Part shown: positions 17,001-26,034 of the stretch, one piece after another
How positions within the stretch are numbered: position 1 is the first letter of the stretch
Layout of the letters: every line of letters starts with the position of its first letter
Source of the DNA: Streptomyces coelicoflavus
GTDB lineage: Bacteria > Actinomycetota > Actinomycetes > Streptomycetales > Streptomycetaceae
Direction of reading: 5' to 3'
DNA length: 64,000 bases
NCBI RefSeq assembly: GCF_003112555.1
Contig: NZ_BEWB01000002.1
Span: 1-64,000, forward strand
The notes under the pieces: generated by a model
Databases searched by the model: none
What the model saw: only the letters and a program-made list of their open reading frames with translations
What the model was told of the DNA's origin: nothing
Made by a program: the position numbers and the translations under genes

Positions 17001-19546
17001 CCGACGACCAGCACGGCGACGCATACGGCGACCAGCACGGCGACGCATACGGCGACCAGCACGGCGACGCATACGGCGACGAGTACGGCGACCAGTACGG
17101 AGATCAGTACGACGCCCGGCACGACGCTCGGCAGACGGGGGGCACGCCGCCGAGCGGCGGACGCTGGGACCCGCTGCCCCAGGGCGACTACGACGACGGC
17201 GCCACCGCCTTCGTGAAACTCCCCGAGGGCGGCGTGGACGCGCTCCTCGCCTCCTCCGACAGCCCGCTCGCCGCGCCCGGGCACGGCTATGTGCCGCCCC
17301 AGATCACGGTCACGTCCGCCGGCCCCGCGGGCACCGACCCGGCCGCCACCGGCTCCTGGGCGATGCCGACGGCACCGTCCGCGCCCGTGGACGGCACCCA
17401 GTGGCAGTCCCCGGAGGCGGGTCAGGAGCCCGCCGCCCAGCAGGGGTACGACGCCTACGCCGCCCACGAGGACCCGTACGGCGGGACGGCGCCCTACGGG
17501 ACGCACGCCGGGCAGGGCGTCCCCGGGCAGGACGACCGGTTCGCCTACCAGCCCGGGGCCACCGGGCGGTGGGACTTCCCGCAGCCGTCGCAGACTTCGT
17601 CCGTCGCGCACCCCGGGGCGGACGCCGAGGCGGTCCCGCCCGCGTCCGGCCAGGACGTGACGGGACAGTGGTCCATCCCCGTCGCCGGCGGCGATCTGCC
17701 GGACGAGTCGGGCGAGTTCACCACGTCGTCGCTGGCCGAGCAGTGGGGCACCGGCGCCCCGGCCACCCTCCCCGGCGGCGCCCCCGCGCCCTGGGCGACG
17801 CAGCCGGCCGGCCGGCCCTGGGGCGACGGCCCGGGGGAGAGCGGGCCGGACACCGACGCACCGTCGGCCCGGCCCGACGGCCGGCCGTGGGGCGACGACG
17901 CGACACGGCCCGTCCCGGGCGGCGAGGAGCGTCCGGCCGGAGGCCCGCACGGGCCCGGCTCCGCCGAAGTCCCGCATGCACCCGGTCCCGCCGGGGAGCC
18001 GCACGGTCCCGGCCCCGACGGGGGCCCGTACGGGTCCGACGCCGCCGACGGCCTGCACGCGCCGGGCTCCGCCGAGGGCAGGCACGCACCCGGTCCCGCC
18101 AGGGAGCCGCACGGCCACGGCCCGGACGGGGGCCCGTACGGGTCCGACGCCGCCGACGGCCTGCACGCGCCCGGTTCCGCCGACGGCGTGGACGGGTCCG
18201 GTTCCGTCGGAGATCCGCACGGCACCGGCCTCGCCGGGGCTCCGCACGCGTCCTCCGCCCGGGGCACCCACCCGCCGGCCTCCGCCGACGGCGGCGTGCC
18301 CGGGCCCGGCCCTGCCGGGGGACCGCAGGTGTCCGGCCACGCCGACGGCGGGCAGCAGCCCGGTTCCGTGGAGGGCGTGCCCGGACCCGGCCCCGACGCA
18401 GGTCCGTACGCCTCCGCCCCCGCCGACGGGACGACCGTGGCGGCATCCGGTCCTGCCCGTGCGGCCGAGACGGTCGACGACGAGCCGGTTGGGGCCGAGG
18501 AGGCCCCTGAGGGCCCCGCAGAGCACTCCGCGCACTCCGGCGACGAGGCGCTGGGCGGATCCGGCCCGGAGGCCGCCGAGGCCCCCTTGGCGGGCCCCGC
18601 GCCGGCCCCCGGTCCGGACCACGCACCCGAGCCCGCGCGGGCACCCGGAGAAGCGCGGCCGCGGCCCGACGACCCGGCCGGCGACGGAACCGGCCCCGCG
18701 GACGCGGACCCGGACGCACCCGACGCCGACGCCGACACGGGCACGGGCACCGGCACCGGCACCGACGAGACCCGTACCGACCCGGCCGACCCCGAGGCGG
18801 TTCCCGCCCCCGTCCCCGTCACCGCCGCCGAGGAGCCGCCGGCTCCCGCCGGCCCGCAGGAGGAGCACCCCCTCGCCTCCTACGTGCTGCGCGTCAACGG
18901 CGCCGACCGGCCCGTCACCGACGCCTGGATCGGCGAGTCGCTGCTGTACGTGCTGCGCGAGCGGCTCGGCCTCGCGGGCGCCAAGGACGGCTGCTCGCAG
19001 GGCGAGTGCGGCGCCTGCAACGTGCAGGTCGACGGACGGCTCGTCGCCTCCTGCCTGGTCCCGGCCGTGACCTCGGCCAACAGCGAGGTGCGTACGGTCG
19101 AGGGCCTGGCCACCGACGGACGGCCGTCGGACGTGCAGCGGGCGCTCGCCCGGCGCGGCGCGGTGCAGTGCGGCTTCTGCGTGCCCGGCATGGCGATGAC
19201 CGTGCACAACCTCCTGGAGGGCAATCCGGCCCCGACCGAGCTGGAGGCCCGCCAGGCCCTGTGCGGCAACCTGTGCCGCTGCTCCGGCTACCGGGGCGTC
19301 CTGGAGGCCGTCCAGGAGGTCGTCGCCGAACGCGAGGCGCACGCCGACGACGCGCAGGCGGGCCCGGAGGCCGACGAGCCGCGCATCCCGCACCAGGCGG
19401 GGCCGGGCGCGGGCGGCGTCAACCCGTCGGCGTTCGAACCCCAGCCACCGCCGGACGCACGGGACGCGACAGGACCGCACGACCCGCCGCCGTACGGCGA
19501 CCACGGCGACCACGACAACCACGGCCAGGACGGAGGCCACGCGTGA
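16997..19546 (+). CDS. [2Fe-2S] subunit with giant low-complexity N-terminus
   Basis: An 849-residue fusion. Residues about 1-625 are low-complexity, rich in Gly, Pro, Ala, Asp and His. They begin with three exact copies of the octapeptide GDQHGDAY (or permutation) and later have repeats built on HAPGPA.EPHG.GPDGGPYGSDAADGL. Only residues about 630-790 are the usual small subunit: CSQGECGACNVQVDGRLVASC for the plant-type cluster, then CGFCVPGMAMTVHN and CGNLCRCSGY for the second cluster, all eight Cys present. A normal CoxS/XdhC-type subunit is about 160-200 residues. Start GTG overlaps the FAD gene; the end overlaps the Mo gene. A His/Asp-rich tail follows the clusters. Confidence 0.88.
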   Translation: MTDDQHGDAYGDQHGDAYGDQHGDAYGDEYGDQYGDQYDARHDARQTGGTPPSGGRWDPLPQGDYDDGATAFVKLPEGGVDALLASSDSPLAAPGHGYVPPQITVTSAGPAGTDPAATGSWAMPTAPSAPVDGTQWQSPEAGQEPAAQQGYDAYAAHEDPYGGTAPYGTHAGQGVPGQDDRFAYQPGATGRWDFPQPSQTSSVAHPGADAEAVPPASGQDVTGQWSIPVAGGDLPDESGEFTTSSLAEQWGTGAPATLPGGAPAPWATQPAGRPWGDGPGESGPDTDAPSARPDGRPWGDDATRPVPGGEERPAGGPHGPGSAEVPHAPGPAGEPHGPGPDGGPYGSDAADGLHAPGSAEGRHAPGPAREPHGHGPDGGPYGSDAADGLHAPGSADGVDGSGSVGDPHGTGLAGAPHASSARGTHPPASADGGVPGPGPAGGPQVSGHADGGQQPGSVEGVPGPGPDAGPYASAPADGTTVAASGPARAAETVDDEPVGAEEAPEGPAEHSAHSGDEALGGSGPEAAEAPLAGPAPAPGPDHAPEPARAPGEARPRPDDPAGDGTGPADADPDAPDADADTGTGTGTGTDETRTDPADPEAVPAPVPVTAAEEPPAPAGPQEEHPLASYVLRVNGADRPVTDAWIGESLLYVLRERLGLAGAKDGCSQGECGACNVQVDGRLVASCLVPAVTSANSEVRTVEGLATDGRPSDVQRALARRGAVQCGFCVPGMAMTVHNLLEGNPAPTELEARQALCGNLCRCSGYRGVLEAVQEVVAEREAHADDAQAGPEADEPRIPHQAGPGAGGVNPSAFEPQPPPDARDATGPHDPPPYGDHGDHDNHGQDGGHA
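17006..17077 (+). repeat. Three exact 24-base repeats in the Fe-S gene
   Basis: The unit GACCAGCACGGCGACGCATA-CGGC occurs at 17006-17029, 17030-17053 and 17054-17077, in frame, followed by diverged half-units (GACGAGTACGGC, GACCAGTACGGA). Exact copies suggest recent expansion. Confidence 0.9.
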
Positions 19547-21864
19547 GCAACGACGCCGCGACTGCGGAGGCCGAGGGAACCGCCGAGGCGGCCACCCCCG
19601 TCCCCGAACCGATCCCGCACGGCCTCGGCGCGTCCCTGCCGCCCGCCGACGCCCGCGCCAAGACCGAGGGCACCTTCCCGTACGCCGCCGACCTGTGGGC
19701 CGAGGGCCTGCTGTGGGCGGCCGTACTGCGCTCACCGCACCCGCACGCGCGCATCGTGTCCATCGACACCACCCACGCGCGCGAGATGCCCGGCGTACGG
19801 GCGGTCGTCACCCACGAGGACGTGCCCGGCACCCCTCTGCACGGCCGCGGCGCCCACGCCGACCGCCCGGTGTTCGCCTCCGACGTCGTACGCCACCACG
19901 GCGAGCCCCTCGCCGCCGTCGCCGCCGACCACCCGGACACCGCGCGGATGGCCGCCGCCGCCGTCATCGTCGAGTACGAGGTGCTCGACCCGGTGACCGA
20001 CCCGGAGCAGGCCTTCGAGGCCGAGCCGCTGCACCCGGACGGCAACCTGATCCGGCACATCCCACTGCGCCACGGCGACCCGGAGGCGGCCGGCGAGGTC
20101 GTCGTCGAGGGCCTGTACCGCATCGGCCGCCAGGACCCGGCCCCCATAGGAGCCGAGGCCGGTCTGGCCGTACCGCGCCCCGACGGCGGCGTGGAGCTGT
20201 ACCTGGCCTCCACCGACCCGCACGGCGACCGCGACATCGCCGCCGCCTGCTACGGCCTGTCCCCCGAACAGGTGAAGATCGTCGTCACCGGGGTGCCGGG
20301 CGCCACCGCCGACCGCGAGGACCAGGGCTTCCAGCTGCCGCTCGGCCTGCTGGCGCTGAAGACCGGCTGCCCGGTGAAACTGACCGCCACGCGCGAGGAG
20401 TCCTTCCTCGGGCACACCCACCGCCACCCCACCCTCCTGCGCTACCGCCACCACGCGGACGCCGAGGGCCGGATCGTCAAGGTCGAGGCGCAGATCCTCC
20501 TCGACGCGGGCGCCTACGCGGACACCTCCTCGGACGCCCTGGCCGCCGCGGTGGCCTTCGCCTGCGGCCCGTACGTCGTCCCCAACGCCTTCATCGAGGG
20601 CTGGGCGGTGCGCACCAACAACCCGCCCTCCGGCCATGTGCGCGGCGAGGGCGCGATGCAGGTGTGCGCCGCGTACGAGGCGCAGATGGACAAGGTCGCC
20701 AGGAAGCTCGGCCTGGACCCGGCCGAGGTGCGGCTGCGCAACGTCCTGGCCACCGGCGACGTGCTCCCCACCGGCCAGACGGTCACGTGTCCCGCCCCCG
20801 TCGCCGAACTCCTCCAGGCGGTCCGCGACTTCCCCCTCCCCGACCTCCCGAAGGACACGCCCGAGGACGAGTGGCTGCTGCCCGGCGGCCCCGAGGGCGC
20901 GGGCGAACCGGGCGCGGTGCGCCGGGGCGTCGGCTACGGCATCGGCATGGTGCACATGCTGGGCGCCGAGGGCGCCGACGAGGTCTCCACGGCCACCGTG
21001 AAGGTCCAGGACGGCGTGGCGACGGTGCTGTGCGCGGCCGTCGAGACCGGCCAGGGCTTCACCACCCTGGCCCGGCAGATCGTCCAGGAGACGCTGGGCG
21101 TGGACGAGGTCCACGTGGCCCCCGTCGACACCGACCAGCCCCCGGCCGGCGCCGGCTGCCGCGGCCGCCACACCTGGGTGTCGGGCGGCGCGGTCGAACG
21201 TGCGGCCAAGATGGTCCGCACCCAGCTCCTCCAGCCCCTGGCCCACCAGTTCGGCATGTCCACGGAGCTGCTCCAGATCGCCGACGGCAAGATCACCTCG
21301 TACGACGGCGTGCTGTCGACGACGGTCGCCGAGGCGCTGGACGGCAAGGAACTGTGGGCCACCGCCCAGTGCCGCCCGCACCCGACCGAGCCGCTGGACG
21401 AGGCGGGGCAGGGCGACGCGTTCGTCGGCATGGCCTTCTGCGCGATCCGCGCGGTGGTCGACGTGGACATCGAGATCGGTTCCGTCCGGGTCGTGGAACT
21501 GGCCGTCGCCCAGGACGTGGGCCGCGTCCTGAACCCGGCCCAGCTGACCGCCCGCATCGAGGCGGGCGTCACCCAGGGCGTCGGCATCGCGCTCACGGAG
21601 AACCTCCGCACCCCGCGCGGCCTGATCCGCCACCCCGACCTCACCGGCTACGCCCTCCCGACGGCCCTCGACACCCCCGACATCCGGATCGTGAAGCTCG
21701 TCGAGGAACGCGACGTGGTCGCCCCCTTCGGCGCCAAGGCCGTCAGCGCGGTCCCGGTGGTGGCCTCCCCGGCGGCCGTCGCCTCCGCCGTACGCGCGGC
21801 CACGGGCCGCCCGGTCAACCGCCTCCCGATCCGCCCCCAGGCAGCCGTGGCCACGGGCACCTGA
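19543..21864 (+). CDS. Molybdopterin-type large subunit with divergent active site
   Basis: A 773-residue protein of the CoxL/XdhA aldehyde oxidase and xanthine dehydrogenase fold: DARAKTEGTFPYAADLW, LWAAVLRSPHPHARI and GEPLAAVAADH in the first domain, then LLALKTGCPVKLTATREESF, GQGFTTLARQIVQETLG and QGVGIALTEN. Three landmark motifs are not there. The GGGFGGK pterin loop reads VPGATADREDQG; the FRGFG motif reads VRGEG; the catalytic Glu of GVKGVGE is replaced in GAKAVSAVP (Ala at the Glu position). It may bind cofactor differently or be inactive. GTG start overlaps the Fe-S gene. No XdhC-like or cofactor-sulfurase gene is nearby. Confidence 0.82.
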   Translation: MSNDAATAEAEGTAEAATPVPEPIPHGLGASLPPADARAKTEGTFPYAADLWAEGLLWAAVLRSPHPHARIVSIDTTHAREMPGVRAVVTHEDVPGTPLHGRGAHADRPVFASDVVRHHGEPLAAVAADHPDTARMAAAAVIVEYEVLDPVTDPEQAFEAEPLHPDGNLIRHIPLRHGDPEAAGEVVVEGLYRIGRQDPAPIGAEAGLAVPRPDGGVELYLASTDPHGDRDIAAACYGLSPEQVKIVVTGVPGATADREDQGFQLPLGLLALKTGCPVKLTATREESFLGHTHRHPTLLRYRHHADAEGRIVKVEAQILLDAGAYADTSSDALAAAVAFACGPYVVPNAFIEGWAVRTNNPPSGHVRGEGAMQVCAAYEAQMDKVARKLGLDPAEVRLRNVLATGDVLPTGQTVTCPAPVAELLQAVRDFPLPDLPKDTPEDEWLLPGGPEGAGEPGAVRRGVGYGIGMVHMLGAEGADEVSTATVKVQDGVATVLCAAVETGQGFTTLARQIVQETLGVDEVHVAPVDTDQPPAGAGCRGRHTWVSGGAVERAAKMVRTQLLQPLAHQFGMSTELLQIADGKITSYDGVLSTTVAEALDGKELWATAQCRPHPTEPLDEAGQGDAFVGMAFCAIRAVVDVDIEIGSVRVVELAVAQDVGRVLNPAQLTARIEAGVTQGVGIALTENLRTPRGLIRHPDLTGYALPTALDTPDIRIVKLVEERDVVAPFGAKAVSAVPVVASPAAVASAVRAATGRPVNRLPIRPQAAVATGT

Positions 21865-22026
21865 GCCGCCGCGCACACGCGAGGCAACGCGGGACGGCCC
21901 GCACGCGTCCTACAGGGCGAACGGGTCGGTGCGCGGGGGGCGTTGTCAGTGGTGGCACGTAGTCTCCGAAGGAGCGCGAACGGCAGCCGCCGGCCCGCGC
22001 ACGGCCACACATTCCCGGGGGAGACG

Positions 22027-22665
22027 ATGCACGCGGTCACCGGCGGTACGACGACGATGCGGGACGCGACGGCGGACGCCTGGACGCCGGTCCCCTCGCT
22101 GCTGACCCGGGTCCGCCTCGCGACGACGGTGGAGGACGGCGCCTCCCGCCGTTCCCCGGGGAGCTGCGAGCGGCCGTCCCTGTGGAACACGTCGGCCCTG
22201 ATGAGCTGCCTGCTCCTGGCCGTGGGCCACCGCACGGCGCCCGGAGCCCCGCAGGACCTGCCGCCCCGTTTCCTGGACCGGGAGTTCGGCCGTCACGGCG
22301 TGACCCGCTTCGAGGACATCGACTTCCCGAGGACCCTCACCCACGAGCCCACCCGCCGCTTCCTGCGCGAGACGGGCCTGCCCGAGGACGCCCACCCCTT
22401 CCGCCTCGACACGGAAGACCTGCCGCTGCCGACGCTGGCGGAGTACGGCGAGGAGCACCCCGGCCACCCGCTCCCCGCCGCGGCGGAGCGCCTTGTGCGC
22501 CTGGGACGACTGAGGGACGGCGCCCACGTGGTCGTTGACGGCACGACGGGCACCGTCCTGACCTGGAGGACACCCGACGGCACCCTCCACCCCTTGGTGG
22601 CGGACATTTCCGCCCTGGCCCTCACCCTCTGGGCGCTGCGCAGGTCGGGGCGGTTGGAAGGCTGA
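22027..22665 (+). CDS. SUKH-4-like protein
   Basis: A 212-residue soluble protein whose C-terminal half resembles SUKH-4 family proteins: FLRETGLPEDAHPFRLDT, then RLVRLGRLRDGAHVVVDGTTG, VLTWRTPDG and ADISALALTLWALRR. SUKH superfamily members are often immunity proteins to secreted toxins, but many Streptomyces copies stand alone without a toxin. No deaminase or nuclease toxin lies next to it. GGGGGAG at 22016-22022 supports the ATG at 22027. It follows the Mo-hydroxylase-type operon by 160 bases in the same orientation. Functional connection unknown. Confidence 0.6.
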   Translation: MHAVTGGTTTMRDATADAWTPVPSLLTRVRLATTVEDGASRRSPGSCERPSLWNTSALMSCLLLAVGHRTAPGAPQDLPPRFLDREFGRHGVTRFEDIDFPRTLTHEPTRRFLRETGLPEDAHPFRLDTEDLPLPTLAEYGEEHPGHPLPAAAERLVRLGRLRDGAHVVVDGTTGTVLTWRTPDGTLHPLVADISALALTLWALRRSGRLEG

Positions 22666-22783
22666 CTCGACGGGCCAGGCTGCTTGCCAGGGACACCTCA
22701 CAGCACGACGAGGATCGTGGCGCCGTCCACCGCGGTTACCTGAGTCGTCCTCCTGGCACGTGCAGCGACCGAGAACGGGATGC

Positions 22784-23401
22784 TCACCGCGGCCGGTAGG
22801 AGAGCACGGGGTCCGCCCAACCCCCCATCCGGCGGGACAGCCCGAAACGCCGGGCAAGCCACCAGCGCCGCCTGGAGTGTTCCGACCCGGCCGGAGACCA
22901 TCGGGGACCGGACAGATCCTCCACACCCCACCATGTCTTCACAGCCTTGTTCCCGCTCATTTTCAACAGTGGCCAACGCGGCAGGTGCAGCCCGCTGAAG
23001 AACATGGAGACGTCGTCCCCGCACTTGGTCGTGTAGAAGTGCCGCTCGACATCGGTGTAGCTTGCTCCCAAACCGCAGTTCAGCCCCATGGTCCCGCCGA
23101 GCCACGTGAGCGCCAGCCTTCCCCCGGCCGGTATCGACGGCACGAGCACCGGGTTGTACCACACCTCACCGCCGAGGCCCCGCTTGAGCCCGGTCTTCTC
23201 AGCCTGCGCCACCACGATGTTGGTCGCGGGTCCTGTCCCCACGTTGACGAGCCACCACTTCGGGCCGTCGGACCCGGACTGCGCGCTCTCCCACATGAAC
23301 TGCAGCACGGGCATGTGAGAGCGCCGACTGGATGCATACGCGACCCCCAGCGACCCCAGGGAAACAAGCACTGCGAGCACGGAGATCACAACGCTCAACA
23401 T
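22784..23401 (-). CDS. Hypothetical membrane-anchored protein
   Basis: About 205 residues with one N-terminal membrane helix (MLSVVISVLAVLVSLGSLGV) followed by a basic stretch (SSRRSH) and a soluble domain. That domain begins with a hydrophobic strand pattern (PVLQFMWESA, WWLVNVGTGPATNIVV), which resembles small immunoglobulin-like folds seen after such anchors. I recognise no family with confidence. A GGAGGGG box lies just before the ATG (GTG one codon earlier and TTG one codon later are alternatives). It lies in a patch of remnants between conserved blocks, which suggests an accessory gene. Confidence 0.55.
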   Translation of the reverse strand: MLSVVISVLAVLVSLGSLGVAYASSRRSHMPVLQFMWESAQSGSDGPKWWLVNVGTGPATNIVVAQAEKTGLKRGLGGEVWYNPVLVPSIPAGGRLALTWLGGTMGLNCGLGASYTDVERHFYTTKCGDDVSMFFSGLHLPRWPLLKMSGNKAVKTWWGVEDLSGPRWSPAGSEHSRRRWWLARRFGLSRRMGGWADPVLSYRPR

Positions 23402-23457
23402 CACCCCTCCAGTGACCGACCCGCTGTACCTCTCCCTACCCGTCCCTCATCGGCTGA

Positions 23458-23604
23458 ACGCCCGAGCGGGCCGGACCTCGCTCCTGGGAGCTGCGTTCAC
23501 CGAAGCTCGGACTCGCCATCGAGCATGAAGTCCCCGAGGACGTGCGTGGGGCGTACGAATCTCTCATCCGGGGCGGCTGCACCAGCCGTCTCATCGCCTC
23601 CTGA
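23458..23604 (+). pseudogene. Possible 3' remnant of a lost gene
   Basis: An open frame without any start codon reads through WELRSPKLGLAIEHEV and ends in GGCTSRLIAS then TGA at 23602-23604, just before the WbqC pseudogene. The composition looks like real coding sequence, and the spacing to the next start is operon-like. I cannot identify the family. It may equally be a chance frame. Confidence 0.3.
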
Positions 23605-23625
23605 CCTGCCGGAACCGGGCGGGCT

Positions 23626-24380
23626 GTGCGAACGATTCACCAGCCCAGCCTGTCCCCGAGACTGGCCAAGCTGTTCGCGGCGGACTACTGGATCGTCCTG
23701 GACGACGTGCAGTTCGCCCGCCGCGACTACCAGCACCGAGCACGCCTCGGCGCCCTCGATGCACCGGGCCGTCGGCAGTGGCGCAGCGTCCCCACCCGTC
23801 TTCCCCAAGGCAGGCCGCCCCTCATTCGGGACGCGTTGATCGTCGACCCCGGCCGGGCCCGCCGGAAGACCGTGGGGACGCTGCGCCAGTACTAGGAGCC
23901 GGCCCGCGCTGGCCGGCCCTCGCCCAACTGCAGGACAAGGTGCTGGACGCCTTGGACACGGGCAGAATCGCCGCCGTCGCCACGGTCTTCACCCGCCTGT
24001 CGCTGGGCCTGCTCGGCTGGCAGGGCCAAGTCCTGGGCAGCAGCGATCTGCCCTCCCGGCCGGGGCGCTCTCAACGGCTCGCCGACCTCTGTGCCGTAAC
24101 CAGCGCCCGCGCGTACACGTGCGGGACCGGCGGAATGACCTACCTCGATCTGGCCACGTTCACCGCCGAGGGTGTAGCCGTCATGCCGTTCCAGCTGCCG
24201 ACGACCAGCATCTGGTCTTCCGGCCGAAGGCTCAGTGCGCTGTCGGCCGTGGCGGAACTCGGCCCACACGACGTGGCTGCCCGCTTGCCGACCAACAGGT
24301 CGTACGACCAAGGTCCCGGTCCCCTACCGTCTCCCGACAGGGGTCAACGCGGGTCGTGGCCCTTACTCTGGCGACCATGA
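23626..24380 (+). pseudogene. Frameshifted WbqC-like gene
   Basis: The first frame (GTG 23626) gives the start of a WbqC family protein: RTIHQPSLSPRLAKLF, YWIVLDDVQFARRDYQHRAR, VPTRLPQ. It stops at TAG 23893-23895. The sequence continues in the next frame with RWPALAQLQDKVLDAL, RLADLCAVTSARAYTCGTGGMTYLDL and LSALSAVAELGPHDVAARL, as expected for the rest of the family. Restoring one base near 23892 joins both halves. WbqC proteins occur in surface polysaccharide and nucleotide-sugar clusters; none is here. The gene is probably broken, unless this is a sequencing error. The tail overlaps the MFS start. Confidence 0.75.
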
Positions 24381-25855
24381 CCGTCCCTGAGTCCCGTGAC
24401 ACCGATGTCGCGGTCCCCGCCGAGCCCTCCGCCGGTACCGGCGGAGCCGCCGCTCCCGCCGCCCCCGACGAGACCGTGCTGAGCCGTGCCTACCGGGCGC
24501 TGAGCATCGGCATCGTCTCCGTCATCGTGCTGATCGCCTTCGAGGCGACGGCGGTCGGCACCGCGATGCCGGTGGCGGCGCGGGAGCTGGACGGGGTGTC
24601 GCTCTACGCGTTCGCGTTCTCGGGCTACTTCACCACCAGCCTGTTCGGGATGGTGCTCTCCGGTCAGTGGTCGGACCGGCGCGGCCCGCTGGCGCCGCTG
24701 ACGACCGGCATCGCCGCCTTCGCGGCCGGGCTGGTGCTGTCGGGTACGGCAGGGGCGATGTGGCTGTTCATCCTGGGGCGGGCCGTGCAGGGGCTCGGCG
24801 GCGGGCTCGTGATCGTCGCGCTGTACGTCGTCGTCGGGCGGGCCTACCCGGAGCGGCTGCGGCCCGCGATCATGGCGGCGTTCGCGGCGGGCTGGGTCGT
24901 CCCGTCCGTCGTCGGCCCGCTGGCATCCGGCGCGGTGACCGAGCACCTCGGCTGGCGCTGGGTCTTCGTCGGCATCCCGGTGCTGGTGGTCGTCCCGCTG
25001 GCCCTCGCGCTGCCGCAGATACGCAGCCGCGCGGCGGGTCCCGTCGGGGAAGGGGACGCCCCGGCGTCCTTCGACCGCCGCCGCATCCGTCTCGCCCTCG
25101 CCATCTCGCTGGGCGCGGGGCTGCTCCAGTACGCCGCCCAGGACCTGAGCCCGGTCTCCCTGCTGCCGGGTGCGGCGGGCGTGGCGCTGCTCGTCCCCGC
25201 CGTGCTCGGGCTGCTGCCGCGCGGCACCTACCGGGCGGCGCGCGGCCTGCCCTCCGTGGTCCTGCTGCGCGGCGTGGCCGCGGGGTCCTTCATCGCCGCC
25301 GAGTCCTTCGTCCCGCTGATGCTGGTCACCCAGCGCGGGCTCAGCCCGACCCTCGCCGGGCTCTCCCTGGCGGCGGGCGGCGCGACCTGGGCCGGCGGTT
25401 CCTGGTTGCAGTCCCGGCCGCGTCTGGAAGCGCACCGGGAGCGCCTGATGAGCCTCGGCATGGTGCTGGTCGCGGCGGCCGTCGCCACGGCGCCGAGCGT
25501 GCTGATCGACGCCGTACCGGCCTGGACGGTGGCCGTCGCCTGGGGCTTCGGCTGCTTCGGCATGGGCCTGGTGATCTCCTCCACCAGCGTGCTCCTGCTC
25601 AGGCTCTCCGCCCCCGAGGAGGCCGGTGCCAACTCCGCCGCCCTCCAGATCTCCGACGGCCTGTCCAACGTCGTCCTGCTGTCGGCCGGCGGTGCGGCCT
25701 TCGCGGCCCTCGGCGGCGGCACGGTGAGCCACGCGGCCACCGGGGGCGGCGGGGCGGCCGGCTCCCACCCGGCGGCCTTCGCGGCGGTGTTCCTGCCGAT
25801 GGCGGCGGTGGCGCTGGCGGGGGCGTGGGTGGCGACGCGGCTGCGGGAGAAGTGA
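24377..25855 (+). CDS. MFS drug-type exporter (14-helix-like family)
   Basis: A 492-residue major facilitator with about 12-14 hydrophobic segments starting at GIVSVIVLIAFEATAVGTAM. Motif A is recognisable as GMVLSGQWSDRRGPLAPL (near 95) and motif C-like GWVVPSVVGPLASGAVTEHLGWRWVF (near 180). These point to an antiporter that exports small molecules with protons. Substrate unknown. ATG at 24377 after the WbqC remnant. No regulator is adjacent. The last bases of the gene are part of a 34-base tandem duplication. Confidence 0.85.
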   Translation: MTVPESRDTDVAVPAEPSAGTGGAAAPAAPDETVLSRAYRALSIGIVSVIVLIAFEATAVGTAMPVAARELDGVSLYAFAFSGYFTTSLFGMVLSGQWSDRRGPLAPLTTGIAAFAAGLVLSGTAGAMWLFILGRAVQGLGGGLVIVALYVVVGRAYPERLRPAIMAAFAAGWVVPSVVGPLASGAVTEHLGWRWVFVGIPVLVVVPLALALPQIRSRAAGPVGEGDAPASFDRRRIRLALAISLGAGLLQYAAQDLSPVSLLPGAAGVALLVPAVLGLLPRGTYRAARGLPSVVLLRGVAAGSFIAAESFVPLMLVTQRGLSPTLAGLSLAAGGATWAGGSWLQSRPRLEAHRERLMSLGMVLVAAAVATAPSVLIDAVPAWTVAVAWGFGCFGMGLVISSTSVLLLRLSAPEEAGANSAALQISDGLSNVVLLSAGGAAFAALGGGTVSHAATGGGGAAGSHPAAFAAVFLPMAAVALAGAWVATRLREK

Positions 25856-25894
25856 GCCGTGGGTGGCGACCCGGCTGCGGGAGCGGTGAGCCGT
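25827..25894 (+). repeat. 34-base tandem duplication over the MFS stop codon
   Basis: GGGTGGCGACGCGGCTGCGG to GAGCCGT (25827-25860) is repeated with three mismatches at 25861-25894, including the stop codon. The second copy lies just outside the gene. Confidence 0.85.
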
Positions 25895-26034
25895 GGACGA
25901 TCCGCCGGGGCCGTTGTGACGTCCGTCCCACCCGGGGGTGACCCGCCCCCGTGCGCGCGTTGATCACGTCTGGCCGCCGGTAGGGTGGCCCGGTTGTCAT
26001 ACGTGGCCGAGCCGCTCTACCCCCTTCGGAGACC

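Noticed and set aside
16613..19735. Very long minus-strand frame opposite the Fe-S gene
   Set aside because: Opposite-strand shadow of the GC-biased gene; no domain recognisable, no start signal.
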